Assembly: GCA_019671005.1 (NCBI GenBank)
Contig: CM033752.1
Coordinates: 13,020,001-13,084,000, forward strand
Reading direction: 5' to 3'
DNA from: Hibiscus mutabilis
Lineage: Eukaryota > Streptophyta > Magnoliopsida > Malvales > Malvaceae
DNA: 64,000 bases
Each line of letters begins with the position of its first letter. Position 1 is the first letter of the stretch. Shown one piece after another: positions 34,427-46,376 of the stretch. Under the pieces are notes generated by a model that saw nothing but the letters and a program-made list of their open reading frames with translations, was not told where the DNA came from and searched no databases. A program made the position numbers and the translations under genes.

Positions 34427-35127
34427 TTGGGAGGGTGACGGCTGCAAGAAAAAGATAGGATATTAGATAAGGTTTTAGGGTTTTTAGAATATTGGGTCAG
34501 GCCAAAATGGGCCTTGTAAATTATATTATTTTTTTGGGTTTTTTGTAATATTATGTGGACTTGGACTGTTATTATAAATGGGTTTTATATTTTAGATCTG
34601 TTATATATTTTTGAACCCAATAATAATAATAATAATAATACTATAATAATAACATATACACATATATAATTTATGTATATATAACCATACATGCAAATTA
34701 GCATATACCATATAACATTCAAACACACATATACATATATTTGCTCACACACCTAATTAATATAAGTATACAAACATTATACATACTACAAACATACATA
34801 GTACATGCACATGCAAACCACATATATATCACATACACCCAAGCACACACATACATGCGTCTTATACACACAAAATAAGTATAACCAAATACACCCTAGT
34901 ACATATATAAACTATTAAAACGTATGTGACATGTGACACACATACATCGTACATAGTATGTATAATATGCATGCGCTTACACATATTACACACATATTTT
35001 ATACACATTAATCACATATATAGTAAACATATAATATAACATGTATACATGCAATAATAATACCTTATTAATTATTATACTAATACGTTGATAATATTTA
35101 CAAACCGGATAAAAATGAGTGATTACA

Positions 35128-35132
35128 CTAAC
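35128..35132. other. TE-C target-site duplication, right
   Basis: CTAAC immediately after the LTR end GATTACA, identical to 22072-22076. Confidence 0.93.
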
Positions 35133-35542
35133 CAGAGTCTGTTAGGGGGAAATCACACTTCATTGTTATCACAACATTCAACTGATCTCAGAATCGATGT
35201 TGCATCTTGCAATTGATATCCAGTGGCCTATAAAGGCAAGAAGAGATATACATATATATTCTTTCAAGGAAATTGTATGTTAAGCAAAATGCATTTTTCG
35301 TTGGAATGAAAATCATCAAACATGACACGTGCCCTTTTACAAAAAAGATCTCTACTATATTCGGGCCAAAGGTAGCAGAGTCGGTTTCATGCATTACTTC
35401 AAAAGAAAACCTAAATGCAAAGATGATCTATCAAGTAGACATCTAGTCAAAATATGAGCAAGATAAAAGACGTGGCTTTAGTCTGCCTTGGGGCCAGAGA
35501 TTCATCGACCTAAACCTTTCACTTTTCAACTACTGAAATAAT
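35133..35542 (-). other. TE-D sequence downstream of gag
   Basis: Continues the TE-D fragment interrupted at 22076. Homologous to the TE-C region after gag (28296-28560). Noncoding as far as can be seen. Confidence 0.7.
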
Positions 35543-36505
35543 TTACTCTTTTCGCTCTTGCATCCATTGTTTCACTATCTCCTGTGTCAGCCTTCCATCA
35601 TACACCAGCTTCTTGATCTCTTTTAATAACGCCCTACACTTCTTAGTGGCATGCCCCGGTGCCCCCATGTGAAAATCACAGGTACTAACTTGGTCACAGC
35701 TATGGGAAGATGAATCGGGGGCCTTCATTGGCCTGGGATTGATATAACGATCCTCCATTAAATGGGGAAATATGTCAGTAATAGAGACCTGAAATATCTC
35801 CAAATTTGATCCTATTTGAGGAATTTTTCGTGGCAACTCAGGAAAATTAGCAGGCCTTCTTCTCTTATGATTATGAGTGCTTTAGAGACGACACTCATTT
35901 ACCCCGATTTCTTCTTTTGCCTCCTCTTTGGTTTGATCCTTAGACTTAGACCCCAATTTTCATTCTTAGATTGTGTATTCTATCCTTTCTCCAACCGACA
36001 TGAAATCCTCGAATATGTTCCTTGACTTCTTGAGCATTATATCAAAGAAATGAAGGGGAAGCATCGTGTAAAATAAGGGAGTCATTTCCTTTTCAGTTAT
36101 GGGAGGCTGAATCTGGGCTTCTAGACTCTGCCACCTCAAAGCATAATCCTTGAAGCTCCCATTTGACCTAATTTTCATGCTCTAAAGGAATTGCCGACTC
36201 GGTGATAGATCTAAGGCATATCTATATTGGCCCAAAAAGGCTTTAGATAGGTCACCCCATGACTGAATATGATTTCTGCTCAAACGGTTATATCATACCG
36301 CAGTAGGTCCCGCCAGACTATCGTGGAAGTAATAGATCAGCAGCTTTTCATTCTTTACGTAGCCCTCCATCTTTCTGCAAAACATGGTCAGGTGAACTCT
36401 CGGACAACTTGTGTCATCATAATACATAAATCTGGGAGCCTTGAAATCCAGAGGAATGACCAAGTCAGGGACTAGGCAAAGCTCTCTTGTATTGAAAACA
36501 ACCAT
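35543..36505 (-). pseudogene. TE-D gag, two internal stops in the capsid
   Basis: Three open stretches (36293-36505, 35966-36178, 35543-35836) share one minus-strand frame and align with the intact TE-C gag. Recognisable blocks are VPDLVIPLDFKAPRF, HLTMFCRKMEGY, DYALRWQ, GERIEY and a Cys-His motif CDFHMGAPGHATKKC. A TGA replaces the Trp of the AWY block near 36293 and a TAG replaces a Gln near 36181. Both fit C-to-T type transitions. There is at least one more break between 35837 and 35965. Confidence 0.87.
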
Positions 36506-37750
36506 TTTTCTTTCTTCTTTAGCTCTCTCTTAACTCTATCCTCTAATTGGTCAAGTCTCGGTTTAGTTTGTTCCATTCTTCCTTTCAACTGGTTCTCAAA
36601 TACTGTCATCAAACCCGTAAAATTTTATTATTTAATTAATTAATGCATGACGTGCATCATAAATGTCTAAAAAGTAAAAGGCAGACGATAAGTATAAAAT
36701 ACAATGAATGCAAATAAGGTGTTGATTCACAAATAGTCCTTAGAAAGACATCTGTTTAACGGAGAACATGTCTGATTACAAGAAGCTAAAATAACAATTT
36801 ACAAATGACAGTTGACTTGAAACTTTGACTTCGTGAAATGAGGCTCGCATCCTATTTCTCGATGCCGTCTCTAGTCTGAATGGCGATCAAGTTGTTTTCT
36901 TCTTCTACCAATCAAAATGTCCATGGCAGTGACATCTATATACCTATGAGCCTTTGAAAGGTTGCTAGTCTGTACAGGCAGAGTATAGACAAAAGTCTCT
37001 TCCTTGATAGATCTTGGTGCAAATGACTCAACTCTCAAACCGTGCGCACAAGCTACATCGCCTTCTTACTCTTGTTGTTGAACCGTCTTTTTTGTTGGTC
37101 TTCGTTTGAACCAACCTGATACTATAGCATTATAGCTCTTGATATCACAGACTTCTCTCTTGTTTTCAACTGCCTTCTAAATTGGACTATTCTCGAATCA
37201 AAATTTATGTATGATATGCATGCAACATAAATGCAAAAAAAGATAAAATAAAACAAACACCAACAGAGAAAAAAATCACGTCAGTACAGTGAAATAATCT
37301 AATAATGAAAGGTCAATTAAAAACAAAAACAAATTAATTAAATCATGCAAACAACAAATAAAAGACCTTAACAGGGTTACTGCTAAACGGACAAAATACT
37401 GACATGGCTTTAACAGGTGGGCTCCTACTATCCACTACATGTGGTTAGGTTCTAAAGCAAATGGTACTCGAACTGCAACTCGAACATCGATTCAAGGGAA
37501 TACGACCCATATATATAAGGACCGGATTCCAGAAGTGAATTACAACACTATACGGAGGTGAACACCCCACAAAGCAAAATAATCACTCCCACTTAAAGGT
37601 TCTAAAACTAAAGTACAATGACAAAAAGTAAATAAACAAGGGTAGAAATTAAAAATTAAATTAAGTCGAATTTAAATTTTCTTAATAATTACGATACGAA
37701 CCCAACTAAGGCTTGACTCTTAAAATTTTTTGTTTTTGAAAAAATTTTAA
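36506..37750 (-). other. TE-D region between primer site and gag
   Basis: About 1.25 kb. The first ~100 bases continue the gag N-terminus (LDQLED and KRELKKKEK-like words). Around 36850-37080 a minus-strand frame has protein-like composition (SFAPRSIKEETFVYTLP, MDILIGRRRK), but I do not recognise it and it does not resemble the coiled-coil ORF of TE-C. The rest holds no supported gene. Confidence 0.5.
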
Positions 37751-37767
37751 CCCCAGCGGAGTTGCCA
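37751..37767 (-). other. TE-D primer binding site (Arg-type)
   Basis: The minus strand reads TGGCAACTCCGCTGGGG, one base (A for G) from the Tat/Ogre consensus TGGCGACTCCGCTGGGG. The change is a G-to-A at a CpG. Confidence 0.82.
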
Positions 37768-37770
37768 TGC

Positions 37771-37907
37771 TATAGCGACCTTTTCTTTCGAGCCGCTACA
37801 AAAATAAGAAATCATAAGTGGGGGTTTGCCGCTTTTGTTAAAAAAATATTTAAAAAGGTAAATTCTTTGAAAACTTGTATTTTAGGAAAACTAGGAGTCA
37901 CCACCAG
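37771..37907 (-). repeat. TE-D 5' LTR, first fragment
   Basis: 137 bases related to the inner end of the TE-C LTRs: TAGCGACC at the boundary, a TTTAAAAAGG-like stretch and GGAGTCACCACC just before the break. The LTR resumes at 60240 after the S1 insertion. Confidence 0.85.
37903..37907. other. S1 target-site duplication, left
   Basis: ACCAG before TGTAACACC; the right copy at 60240-60244 is ACCGG. The TE-C LTRs have ACCGG at this place, so the left copy has lost its CpG by G-to-A. Confidence 0.82.
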
Positions 37908-40176
37908 TGTAACACCCCAGTTTTGGGCGTAGCGATTTTAAGGTTTATTAGACGGTCCGGTGGGCCGAGATAGAGATTCGAGTCGGATTCGGGACCGTAT
38001 ATTTTTTGGTAAGATAAAAATGTGGAAAATAGTTAAAAATAATCTTTTAATATATATTGATTTTTGGTGGAATCAATTTTGGAAAATGGAATTTGGAAAT
38101 GTGACATTTTGGGTAGTGACCAAAATGCAATTTTTGAAAACTATTTTAAAGTGACTAAAATGAAAAGGGACAAATTCTTAGAATCCTTAAGGAGCTAAAT
38201 TGCCAAGTTTTTGCTGGTGGTTTCTCCCTTCAATTAAAACATTTTAAACATGTGTTCTAAAGGTGGTTTAAGAGGGATTAAAATATCTAAGTTAGTTATT
38301 TACTTTTAAAGAAAATTTACGTAACTTTTTCCTAAACATTTTCTCTCAACTTCTTTTCTGCCAAACACTCATAATTTCATCAAAATCAAAAGGTGGGGGA
38401 TTCTTTTCACTCAGATTATTGATTCTAACTTGATTCTTTAACTTTGTTTTACAAAATCTCATTGAAATGTTATGTTTTCTTAGCTTTAAACAAGCAAATT
38501 GAGGGAGAAATCACATAACAGGGGTAAGGTCCATGATCTCCTCTGTTAAATGGTTCTTTATTGATATTCCCAAGAATTTGATACTTGATTTATGGTTTAT
38601 GATCTGATTTTATGTTTTTATATAAATTTAATTGGGTAAAATTGATGAAATGATGAAAGATTCGAATTGAATATGATTTCCAATGTTATGAATTGTTTTT
38701 TAACATATTTTGGATGTTTAATGATGCTGATAAGTCGATTTTATCAATGAAATCCCGAAACTCTTGAATCCCTAATTGTTTAGGTTGCTAGATTTGTGTT
38801 TTTGAGGTGTTATTGTGGTTGTGTGTTTCCTGAAGGTGTTAGGTTGATTTGATTGTGTTTCTAGATGTTAATTGATGATAAAAGTGGTGTTAGATTGTTA
38901 GGTTGTGGCTGGGTTGTGTTTGGGAAGGATTAGATGAAGTTTTCGGTTGTTGTGGTTGGGTAATTGTGAGGTGAATGCAAGAATCCGCAAGGATCTGTTA
39001 TTGCAATGTTGTAAATGCATGGAGATGCATTAATCCTCTGTTGTTATGTGGTTTAAACAGCGGAGGTCATTTTGGAAGCGAACGGTGTAGCATTAGAGGC
39101 TTCGGATGCTTGATTTCGCGTCGGCAAATTAAGGCTTCGCGAATCGGTGAGTGAGAACGTGGATTCCAGCTTTGGAATGTTTTAAGGTGGTTTATGGGTG
39201 TTTAAACTTAGCTTGTTACGCCAGTTTAAACTCGGAAGTAAGTATAAATGGATATTCTCTCTCGGTTGTGCTAGTGTTAAATGAATTTATGCACTTGTTT
39301 TGATTTACATGTTACCTATTGTTTAAGCATGATTTCAAGTGTTTGACATACTGTTTATAAGCATGAAATGCTGAAGGATGCACATGGTAAGTGATCCTTG
39401 TAAGTTTGAGTTATACTTGTGGTATAAAGCATGGTTGTTGCTTTGGAAAAATGGGTTGGTTAATGCTTGTTAAAAACAATGAGATAAATGTTAAATGGTT
39501 AATTATATTGGCAAGTGATGTGGTTTTAAAATTGTTATAGGATATAGTTGACCGGCCATAGGATTGAGTGCACTATAATAAGTCAGCTTAGATGTTGAGG
39601 GATTTAGATCCGTGTACCGAAAACTCCATCCAAGAACCCTAACGGTAGAGGGGTTAAACAGTATCGTAGACTCCCGTTAGTGGATTAAGCGTCTAACCTA
39701 TGATTGGGGTTGGTGTCCCCGTGGGTTGTAAGGTGTACCCGGTTGGTAATGTACCGCGATTGTTATTGTATCGCTATTCCGGTTGAGATGGCTTGAAGTG
39801 TTGGTTGAACACTTGTTGAATCCGTGTATCCTATGAACTCTTTTGTTAATGGACTTGTTTAATGATCACTTGTAAGCCAATATAATTGTTAATGTATCAT
39901 TAAAAGGTTTATGTTGAATGATGTGATTTATACATGTTTACTCTTTAAGCTTTGCATATGGTAGTTATGCATGGGAGGGCTTAAATTGAGGTTGAGCAAT
40001 GGGACTTGCTGTTGGTTAATGATACATGTTGCATATGGTCAATATGATGGTTTTAAAGATGTTAAGTGCATGGTTTTAAAGACATGATAATGTTTTAAAG
40101 GTTGTTAGAAATAAGTTTCAATGTAATGTTGAGAAATGGTTTTAAATGCATTGGTTGTGTTTTGTTTGTGAGTGCT
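37908..40176 (+). repeat. S1 first piece
   Basis: Reverse-complement match to TE-A LTR sequence from 2546 down to about 310, for example the GCATCCTTCAGCATTT region and the GGCCGGCCA region. It ends where Athila begins at 40177. No gene is seen. Confidence 0.92.
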
Positions 40177-41766
40177 TGTTACCTCTCCAAAAGTATTGTT
40201 TTTAATGCCAATCTTACAATGCTTTTGCTTGTTTTTAGGTATATTTAGTTGCATTAGGATGTTAAAATCATGCATTTGCATAAGGAGTTTGGAATGTTGT
40301 CTATGCCAGTGTGAAGGGTTGTTTTGTTGGCAGTTTTGCAAGTTTGACATAAGATTTGGCTCAGAAAAGCAACACATGAAGGAATTCCAAAGAAAATGTC
40401 GGGTGTTGTTGGCACGGATGGACCAGACAATGCGAAGCACTGGTTTGCAGAGAAGTGAACTTGATGCCATGCCAAGAAGCTGTTGGACCCCGAAAAAATA
40501 GGAAATGGTCAAGCTCCGAAAAGATAGCAATTGGATCAATCTCTGAAAAAATAGCGGATAAGATGGTGCCAAGACTGGTTGACAGATTCATGCCAAGGCA
40601 GCATCGGCAGTATGACGTTAGCCCTAGCCTAATCAGCTCTCATTCAAATTTGGATAAGATAATTATCTCTTATCCATTGCATTTAAAATTCAAATGAGGA
40701 CCTCATCATATCCCTTCTTTGCACGCCTATTTAAACACCAACCGAGTAGGACTAGAGACATGGATTGATAGACGATCAGAATGAGGAGTTAGTGTGCGAC
40801 GATTGACAACCGGCTGCACCTTGGAAGGGTGGTCTGACCAGCTTGGCCGAGAAGCCTGGATCTTGAAGGGCTGCATCGAGAGACCCTTTCTAGCCCATTT
40901 TCTCTTTCAAGTTATTTTATCTTGTTTTTAATGGTGATGTACTTTGAAAACGTTTGCGGGTTTTCCCTCACCATGAACTAATTCAATAGTTGGTGGGGGA
41001 TGTTTTGCGTTGAACGTTTTTTCATGTTTTAGTTTGTAATAATAAATCTGCCTTTGTCATTGTTTTATCTATTCGACAGACTTCACTATTTCCTAAATAC
41101 TATGCCAAGCGAGAGCTGGCACTATTGGCCTATTGCTCCTCAATATCTTAACAGACTTGGGGTGGCAATGATTACGTTGTTGACTACTGAGGAGAGAAGC
41201 TTCGAGAGAAGTCGTTCAAGTAGATAAACTTACTTCGGGAGTGAAATCTACCCCTTAGGAGTATAGATTGGATCTTAATCAAATTGGTTTATTTAAAAGC
41301 ATGCACTATAGAGATATAGGGGTTTTTACATGATCAATTTAGGGCAATGACCGTCGAGAGAGGCTTTTTTAATTTTGAATCTGCTCAGCAAACAATGCCA
41401 AGAAAGGTTGTTATTGAAGGCTAGCACGGTATGAATAGCGTGAAAACCAGGCATTCCTTGCCAATGCTCATTATTCATTAAAGCACCTTCCTTGCCAACG
41501 TCTTTACTTTACTTTTATTTCTTTTCTTTTCTTTTCAATTATTTCCAAAACCAATTTCAAAACAAAGCAACTTTTCCTTAAGGTAAGTAACAATTAAAGC
41601 AATTGAATTCCAAGTCAATCTTTGTGGGATCGATACTCAGCTTACCAGCTGTATTACTTGCAGTCCGTGTATACTTGCACGCAAAAGACTCATCTTGGCA
41701 CTGTTTTATACTTTTCTAGTACACATCTTCTGCCCCTTTTGCCAACATTCACTTAGAGAGTCTACA
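40177..41766 (+). repeat. Athila 5' LTR
   Basis: TGTTACCTCTCC to GAGTCTACA, matching 52928-54535 throughout with small differences, for example a missing GGTTAAAT-like stretch near 40964. It is rich in TGCCA and TGGCA words. Overlapping short reading frames here are not genes. Confidence 0.94.
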
Positions 41767-41769
41767 AGT

Positions 41770-41790
41770 TTTTGGCGTTGTTGCCGGGGA
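41770..41790 (+). other. Athila primer binding site (Asp-type)
   Basis: TTTGGCGTTGTTGCCGGGGA, three bases inside the LTR. The usual Athila form is TGGCGCCGTTGCCGGGGA, matching tRNA-Asp; here CC has become TT. Confidence 0.85.
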
Positions 41791-41802
41791 ATGCAACGAA
41801 AT

Positions 41803-44800
41803 TGTAATATCCCATTATTTGATTAGTGAATAAAATGTCAAGTTTTAAAGTTTGGAGACAAAAGTAAAAAATTGAGAAAAGTTTAAGGACCAGCATGGTA
41901 ATTTTCCCAATAATTATTTTTATTCCATAAATAAATAGATCATCTAAGGGTGTGGATCAAATATAAAAACTATGGTTTGATCTGATGTTTTTATTATTGG
42001 GAAATTACGGTTAATGTTTAAGTGTAATTCGGGTAATCGTATGAGCTCGTAATTTCTTGAAAAATTGAAGGAAGTCTTAGGAAGACCCGAGGAGCATAGC
42101 ATTGAAGTTTGAATCATTTTTAATCGGTTTAGAGTCGATTCTATTTAGTATTTGGTATAGGTGATGGAATGGCATTTTTGAAAGTAAATTATTTTATTAA
42201 TGGCAATTTAGTCATTTTACCTATACTTTTTAATAAAAATTAATTATGGAAGAGGATAAAGTGTAGGTGTTGAATTGTAATTGGTCATAACCCAAGGGTA
42301 GAATGATCATTTTACTATGAAGGATTTTTTTATTTAAAAATAAGGATTATAAGCCATTTGGCATAGAATTAAAGAAAGAAAAAGTTGTAGAATTTTCTCA
42401 ATTTCTCCATGTTTGCCATGGGTTTCCTTCAACCTAGGTAAGAAAATTTTCAATTCAATTTTTGGCTTGATTTAGTTGTTTTTTGAGTTGAGTCATGAAA
42501 CAAAGATTTGATCTCCATTAAATTATCTATCTTTTGGTATAAGTTTTGCTTAGTTTCCATGTCTCTAAGTTGAGATTGATGATTAGGGTGGTTGAAGAAC
42601 ATGTTAGGTTTTCATATTTTAAGGTTGCTTAAGTTTTCCATGGTGTTGTAGTGTTGTTTTTATGCTTGAAATGATGAAAATCCCTTGGAAAATCTATAAG
42701 GACCAATTCGGCAAAATGAAGAATATTAGAGGAAATTTTGTAAAACTTATTTTGATGATGGATTTGATTAGAATGAGGTTTTCTAAGTTGAATTGTGTTG
42801 TTTGAATGAAGAAAACATCATTTTAGGACCAATTTGTGAATTGTGTAAATTGGGTGAAATAAGTGAGAAATTGGAAAATGTTCAAGAAGCATGGTTATGT
42901 TGTTTGCTATGATACAAGGATCATTTTGGTATTAAAATTTTTGAAAATGGAGATGAAATGTGGAAGTTTCCAAATTTTAGTTTATAAACCCTAAGAGAGA
43001 TAATTTAGGGTTTAAAGGGAAATTATCAAACTATTGGTTGTAATGTGCCATTTGATATGAGATTAAAGTATAGGAAGCATTGTGGTTGCAAAGAAGTACT
43101 TGGTTGAAAATATTAAATTTTCCATATTGGTATGTACATGTATTAGTAAAGGTTGGACATGTACTTAAGGTTGCTTGTGTCATGTATTTAATGTACATAC
43201 AGATAACAAGCAAGTTCGAGATCAAACGAGTGAAGAAAGAAGATAAAAAGTACAACCAAGCTTAGAGAGGCTAGTATAAAGTTTACTTTTGAAAGTGTCA
43301 AGGTGAGTGCAATGCATGTATAGCATGATCTTTATGTCATTTATCATATATTTGACATATTAGAAATATGTCAAAGGTTGAAACACATGCATGGATCACT
43401 AATTATTCTTGGAATGTTATTTTGGATATGAAATATTCAATATGTATATATGTTGCCATGTATGACATTATGATTGATATAAAGCCCAATGTATGAGATA
43501 GGAAATTAAAAGTATAGTTGGATATCCATAGAGTCATAAATAGATGTATAAATATTCTAAGCACTTCGATGCAATATTCATAAATACTCATTGAGGGTAT
43601 ACTCATGCAAGGTTTGGGTATACGGAAGCACTTAGGGTGCTAAGCACTACGGTGTAATTTTATTAATACTCAATGAGGGTATACTCATGCAAGGTTTGGG
43701 TATACAGAAGCACTTAGGGTGCTAAGCACTACGGTGCATATAATACACTATACTCAAGTAAGTATAGGGGGATGACTCGTGTACATAGATTTCCTTAAAT
43801 CGATACTTAGGCTAAATGAATTGAAAAAAAAACAGGATAAAAAGTTTGAAAGCTCGAGGATAAATATGGCAATGGTATTGGTAAGAATCAAAGTTATTAC
43901 CATGAAATATTATTATACATATCATATCATATATGCTATCAAGCATAAAATGGAAGTGATCATATGCATTGTTATTTTAATTATATTATTATCCATGTTC
44001 ATTTGTATTTGAATTAAATGTTGTTGCCTCACTAAGTATATGCTTAGCGTATGATGAATTTCATGCGTAGGTTTTAAAGGAGCTTCGAGGGAAGAGTTTC
44101 CGAGCATAACTTTCATATTTTGGGAGGTATATCTCCATACTCATAGTAATGTAATGACATACATCCATTTCTTTTAGAAATGTACTAGATACATGTATAA
44201 TCAATGGGGTTGTAATAACTTATTACCAAATATGGTTGGTTAATAGTTGTTATAATATGGATGATGAACCTAGTAAGTCCTATTATGTCTATAAATGAAA
44301 ATGGACTATTTTTTTTATTAAATGTGGGTCTTAAGGTACAAAGATTTAAAATCTGTCTAGATGTGTATGCAAAAGCAGTGAGTTTGAAAAATTAGCATAA
44401 CTTCCACAATTTGACTTAGAAGGTGAATCTTATATGTATGGAGTATAATTTTTTTATAGTTTTTTACAAAATTAACACTGATTAATTTTGAGTTGTATGT
44501 AAAAAGTTATGAATTTTTATTCGATGGAAGGTCAGAAAACAGGGCAGCAAAATTTCAGTATTTTTGGGGCTGTGACGTGAATTCAAAGATTTACTTGATT
44601 TTTTATGTAATGAGTTTAGGTTAATAATTTATATGGTTAGAAAGCTTAATGAATCTAATTTAATTAGAAAATTTTGGAATAAACTTTCGATGTCTATAAA
44701 AAAATTATAAATTTTTAAGTAAAGTAGTGCAGACTGCCTGTTTTCTTAAGGAAAAGTAATAATAGGGTTCAAATTTGGTTAATAACACCACAGACTCGTA

Positions 44801-44832
44801 TTTGGTGATAAATACGGGAAAAGGATGTTACA
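41803..44832 (+). mobile_element. S2: solo LTR inside the Athila leader
   Basis: 3030 bases starting TGTAATATCCC and ending GGATGTTACA. The start matches the TE-B LTR start, but most of the body does not align by eye, so it is a related family. There is no primer site or coding sequence. Flanks are GAAAT and AGAAT, similar but not a clean duplication, so the target duplication is doubtful. The insertion is 13 bases after the Athila primer site. Reading frames inside are chance. Confidence 0.8.
43583..43736. repeat. 82-bp-period tandem duplication in S2
   Basis: A 72-base unit containing GAGGGTATACTCATGCAAGG and CTTAGGGTGCTAAGCAC occurs at 43583-43654 and 43665-43736, with a few changes. A degenerate partial unit precedes it near 43555-43582. 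Confidence 0.92.
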
Positions 44833-45020
44833 AGAATTGATTGTTTTTAAATTTTTACTTGTCTTTCTTTATTTTTATTTTTACCATTTTATTTTTGTCG
44901 GTGTATGACCAGAAGCCATCCTGTGGTGGACGAGTGGCCATACGATCCAGAAACTGAGAAAACCTTGTAGAGATTAAAAAGAAGATTTCGAGAGATGCAA
45001 AACCAAGGTAAGGGAACGGT
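44833..45020 (+). pseudogene. Athila leader end and gag N-terminus
   Basis: An ATG at 44905 opens a frame reading MTRSHPVVDEWPYDPE, typical of the Athila gag start. It hits a TAG near 44968 and another stop near 45027. Gag continues in a different frame from 45021, so there is a frameshift at about 45000-45021. Confidence 0.75.
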
Positions 45021-46376
45021 TTGGTGAACATTAGGGGAAATCCGCTTAACAATGAGATACCACCACCACCTATTGTCCCAGTTGTTAATGAGAGACCTAT
45101 TAGAGAACATTTGGCACCAACCATTGACAATTTGATGCCAGGACTTGTTGGCACAGAGGTAAATGTTGTTAATTTTGAACTTAAGCCGGTAATGATTCAA
45201 ACTCTTTTGAATGTACGTTAGTTCGATGGAGCACTCACTGGAGATCCGAGGCAGCATCTGAAGCAGTTCATGGAGATTTACCGGTTATTCCAACAAAATG
45301 GAGTACCTGAAGATACCGTGAAGCTGAAGTTATTTACTTTCTCTTTGAGAGACAGAGCGAAGGCTTGGCTTAATTCTTTGCCACCTGGTTCAGTTACTTC
45401 ATGGGCAGACTTAAGCCAAAAGTTCTTGACAAGATTCCAGCCGCCAACACTCACTGCCAAATTGTGAGGTGAGATCATTACATTCAGGCAAGCTAAGGAT
45501 GAAACCTTATGTGATGCCTAGGAAAGATTTAAAGACTTGTTAAGGAGGTGTCTTATGCATGGATTCCCGAATTGAACCCAGATACAGACCTTTTACAATG
45601 GATTAAATGCACAAACAAGGACTGTTGTAGATGCTTCAGCAGCTGGCTCATTGCTCGACAAAACATATACCGAGGCTGTTGACATTTTAGAGAGGATCGC
45701 AATCAATGATTTTGAATATCTTGTTGCTAGACTTGGAACTGAAACTAAAACCAATGGGAAATTTCAGGTTGATGAACTAACGTCCATCCATGCCGAGATT
45801 TCCAATCTTACCAGCATGGTGAGAACGTTGCAAAAGAACAATGAGGCCCGAGAAGTCAAAGCATAAGACCCTTTCTGTACAATTTGTGGAGAAAATCATC
45901 ATGTGGATGAATGCCCTACCAACCCTGAATCAGTAAATTTCATTGGCAATGTTAATCGTTAATATAATTCTAACTCCAATACTTATAATGTAGGTTGGAG
46001 ACAGCACCCTAACTTAGCATGGGGAAATCAAGGAGGTAACCAGTATAATGCTTAGCACCAGAATACCTAGAGGCAGAATAACAATGTCATGCCAGCATTC
46101 TATCAGAATGCCATGCCACAAAAAGCCCAAAACAATTTTCAGCAAGGGCAGAGACTCAACCAAGGAGGCACTCTCACAGAGTACATGGAAAGGAATGATG
46201 CCACAGTCTAGAGTTTGGCAGCGTCAATGCGAAATTTGGAAGTCCAAATTGGGCAGATTGCTAGCGCACTCAGCAATCGACCACAGGGAACATTTCCAAG
46301 TGACACAGAAGATGCTCGGCACAAAGACAATGAGCAGTGCAAAGCTTTAACTCTTCGGAGTGGTAAGTAGTACGAG
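45021..46376 (+). pseudogene. Athila gag: capsid and zinc knuckle, multiple stops
   Basis: One frame contains IDNLMPGL, FRLFQQNGVPED-like sequence, FSLRDRAKAWLNSLPPGS and WADLSQKFLTRF (capsid, 45021-45470). A helical segment follows at 45651-45866, then the knuckle CTICGENHHVDEC at about 45876-45914, a CX2CX3HX4C pattern usual for Athila. Stops at 45219, 45465, 45516, 45864, 45960, 46050, 46068 and 46209 break it. Most look like CAG, CGA or TGG codons changed by C-to-T or G-to-A. A Gln/Asn-rich stretch follows the knuckle. Confidence 0.9.

Larger units (their letters stand above)
22077..35127 (-). mobile_element. TE-C: gag-only Tat/Ogre-lineage LTR element
   Basis: A complete 13.05-kb insertion: LTRs of 3.11 and 3.14 kb, a perfect 5-base target duplication (CTAAC), an Arg-type primer site, an upstream coiled-coil ORF, an intact gag and a long 3' noncoding part with tandem repeats. 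There is no protease, reverse transcriptase, RNase H or integrase in the 6.8-kb interior. It would depend on a relative for replication. It sits in TE-D, a related element, in the same orientation. Confidence 0.93.
31984..35127 (-). repeat. TE-C 5' LTR
   Basis: 3144 bases, TGTAGCG...GATTACA in plus-strand reading, matching 22077-25185. Differences from the 3' LTR include a 52-base tandem duplication carrying the G-box (about 34256-34359), loss of the GCACGTGCGTTGCACGCG stretch near 24395 and an extra ATATAAGTATACAAACATTA-like insertion near 34760. Their number could be used to date the insertion. Confidence 0.95.

Noticed and set aside
40105..40591. Overlapping frames of 73-155 codons in the Athila 5' LTR, partly repeated near 53057-53361
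   Set aside because: Shadows in an LTR, not conserved in length between the two LTRs, no domain.
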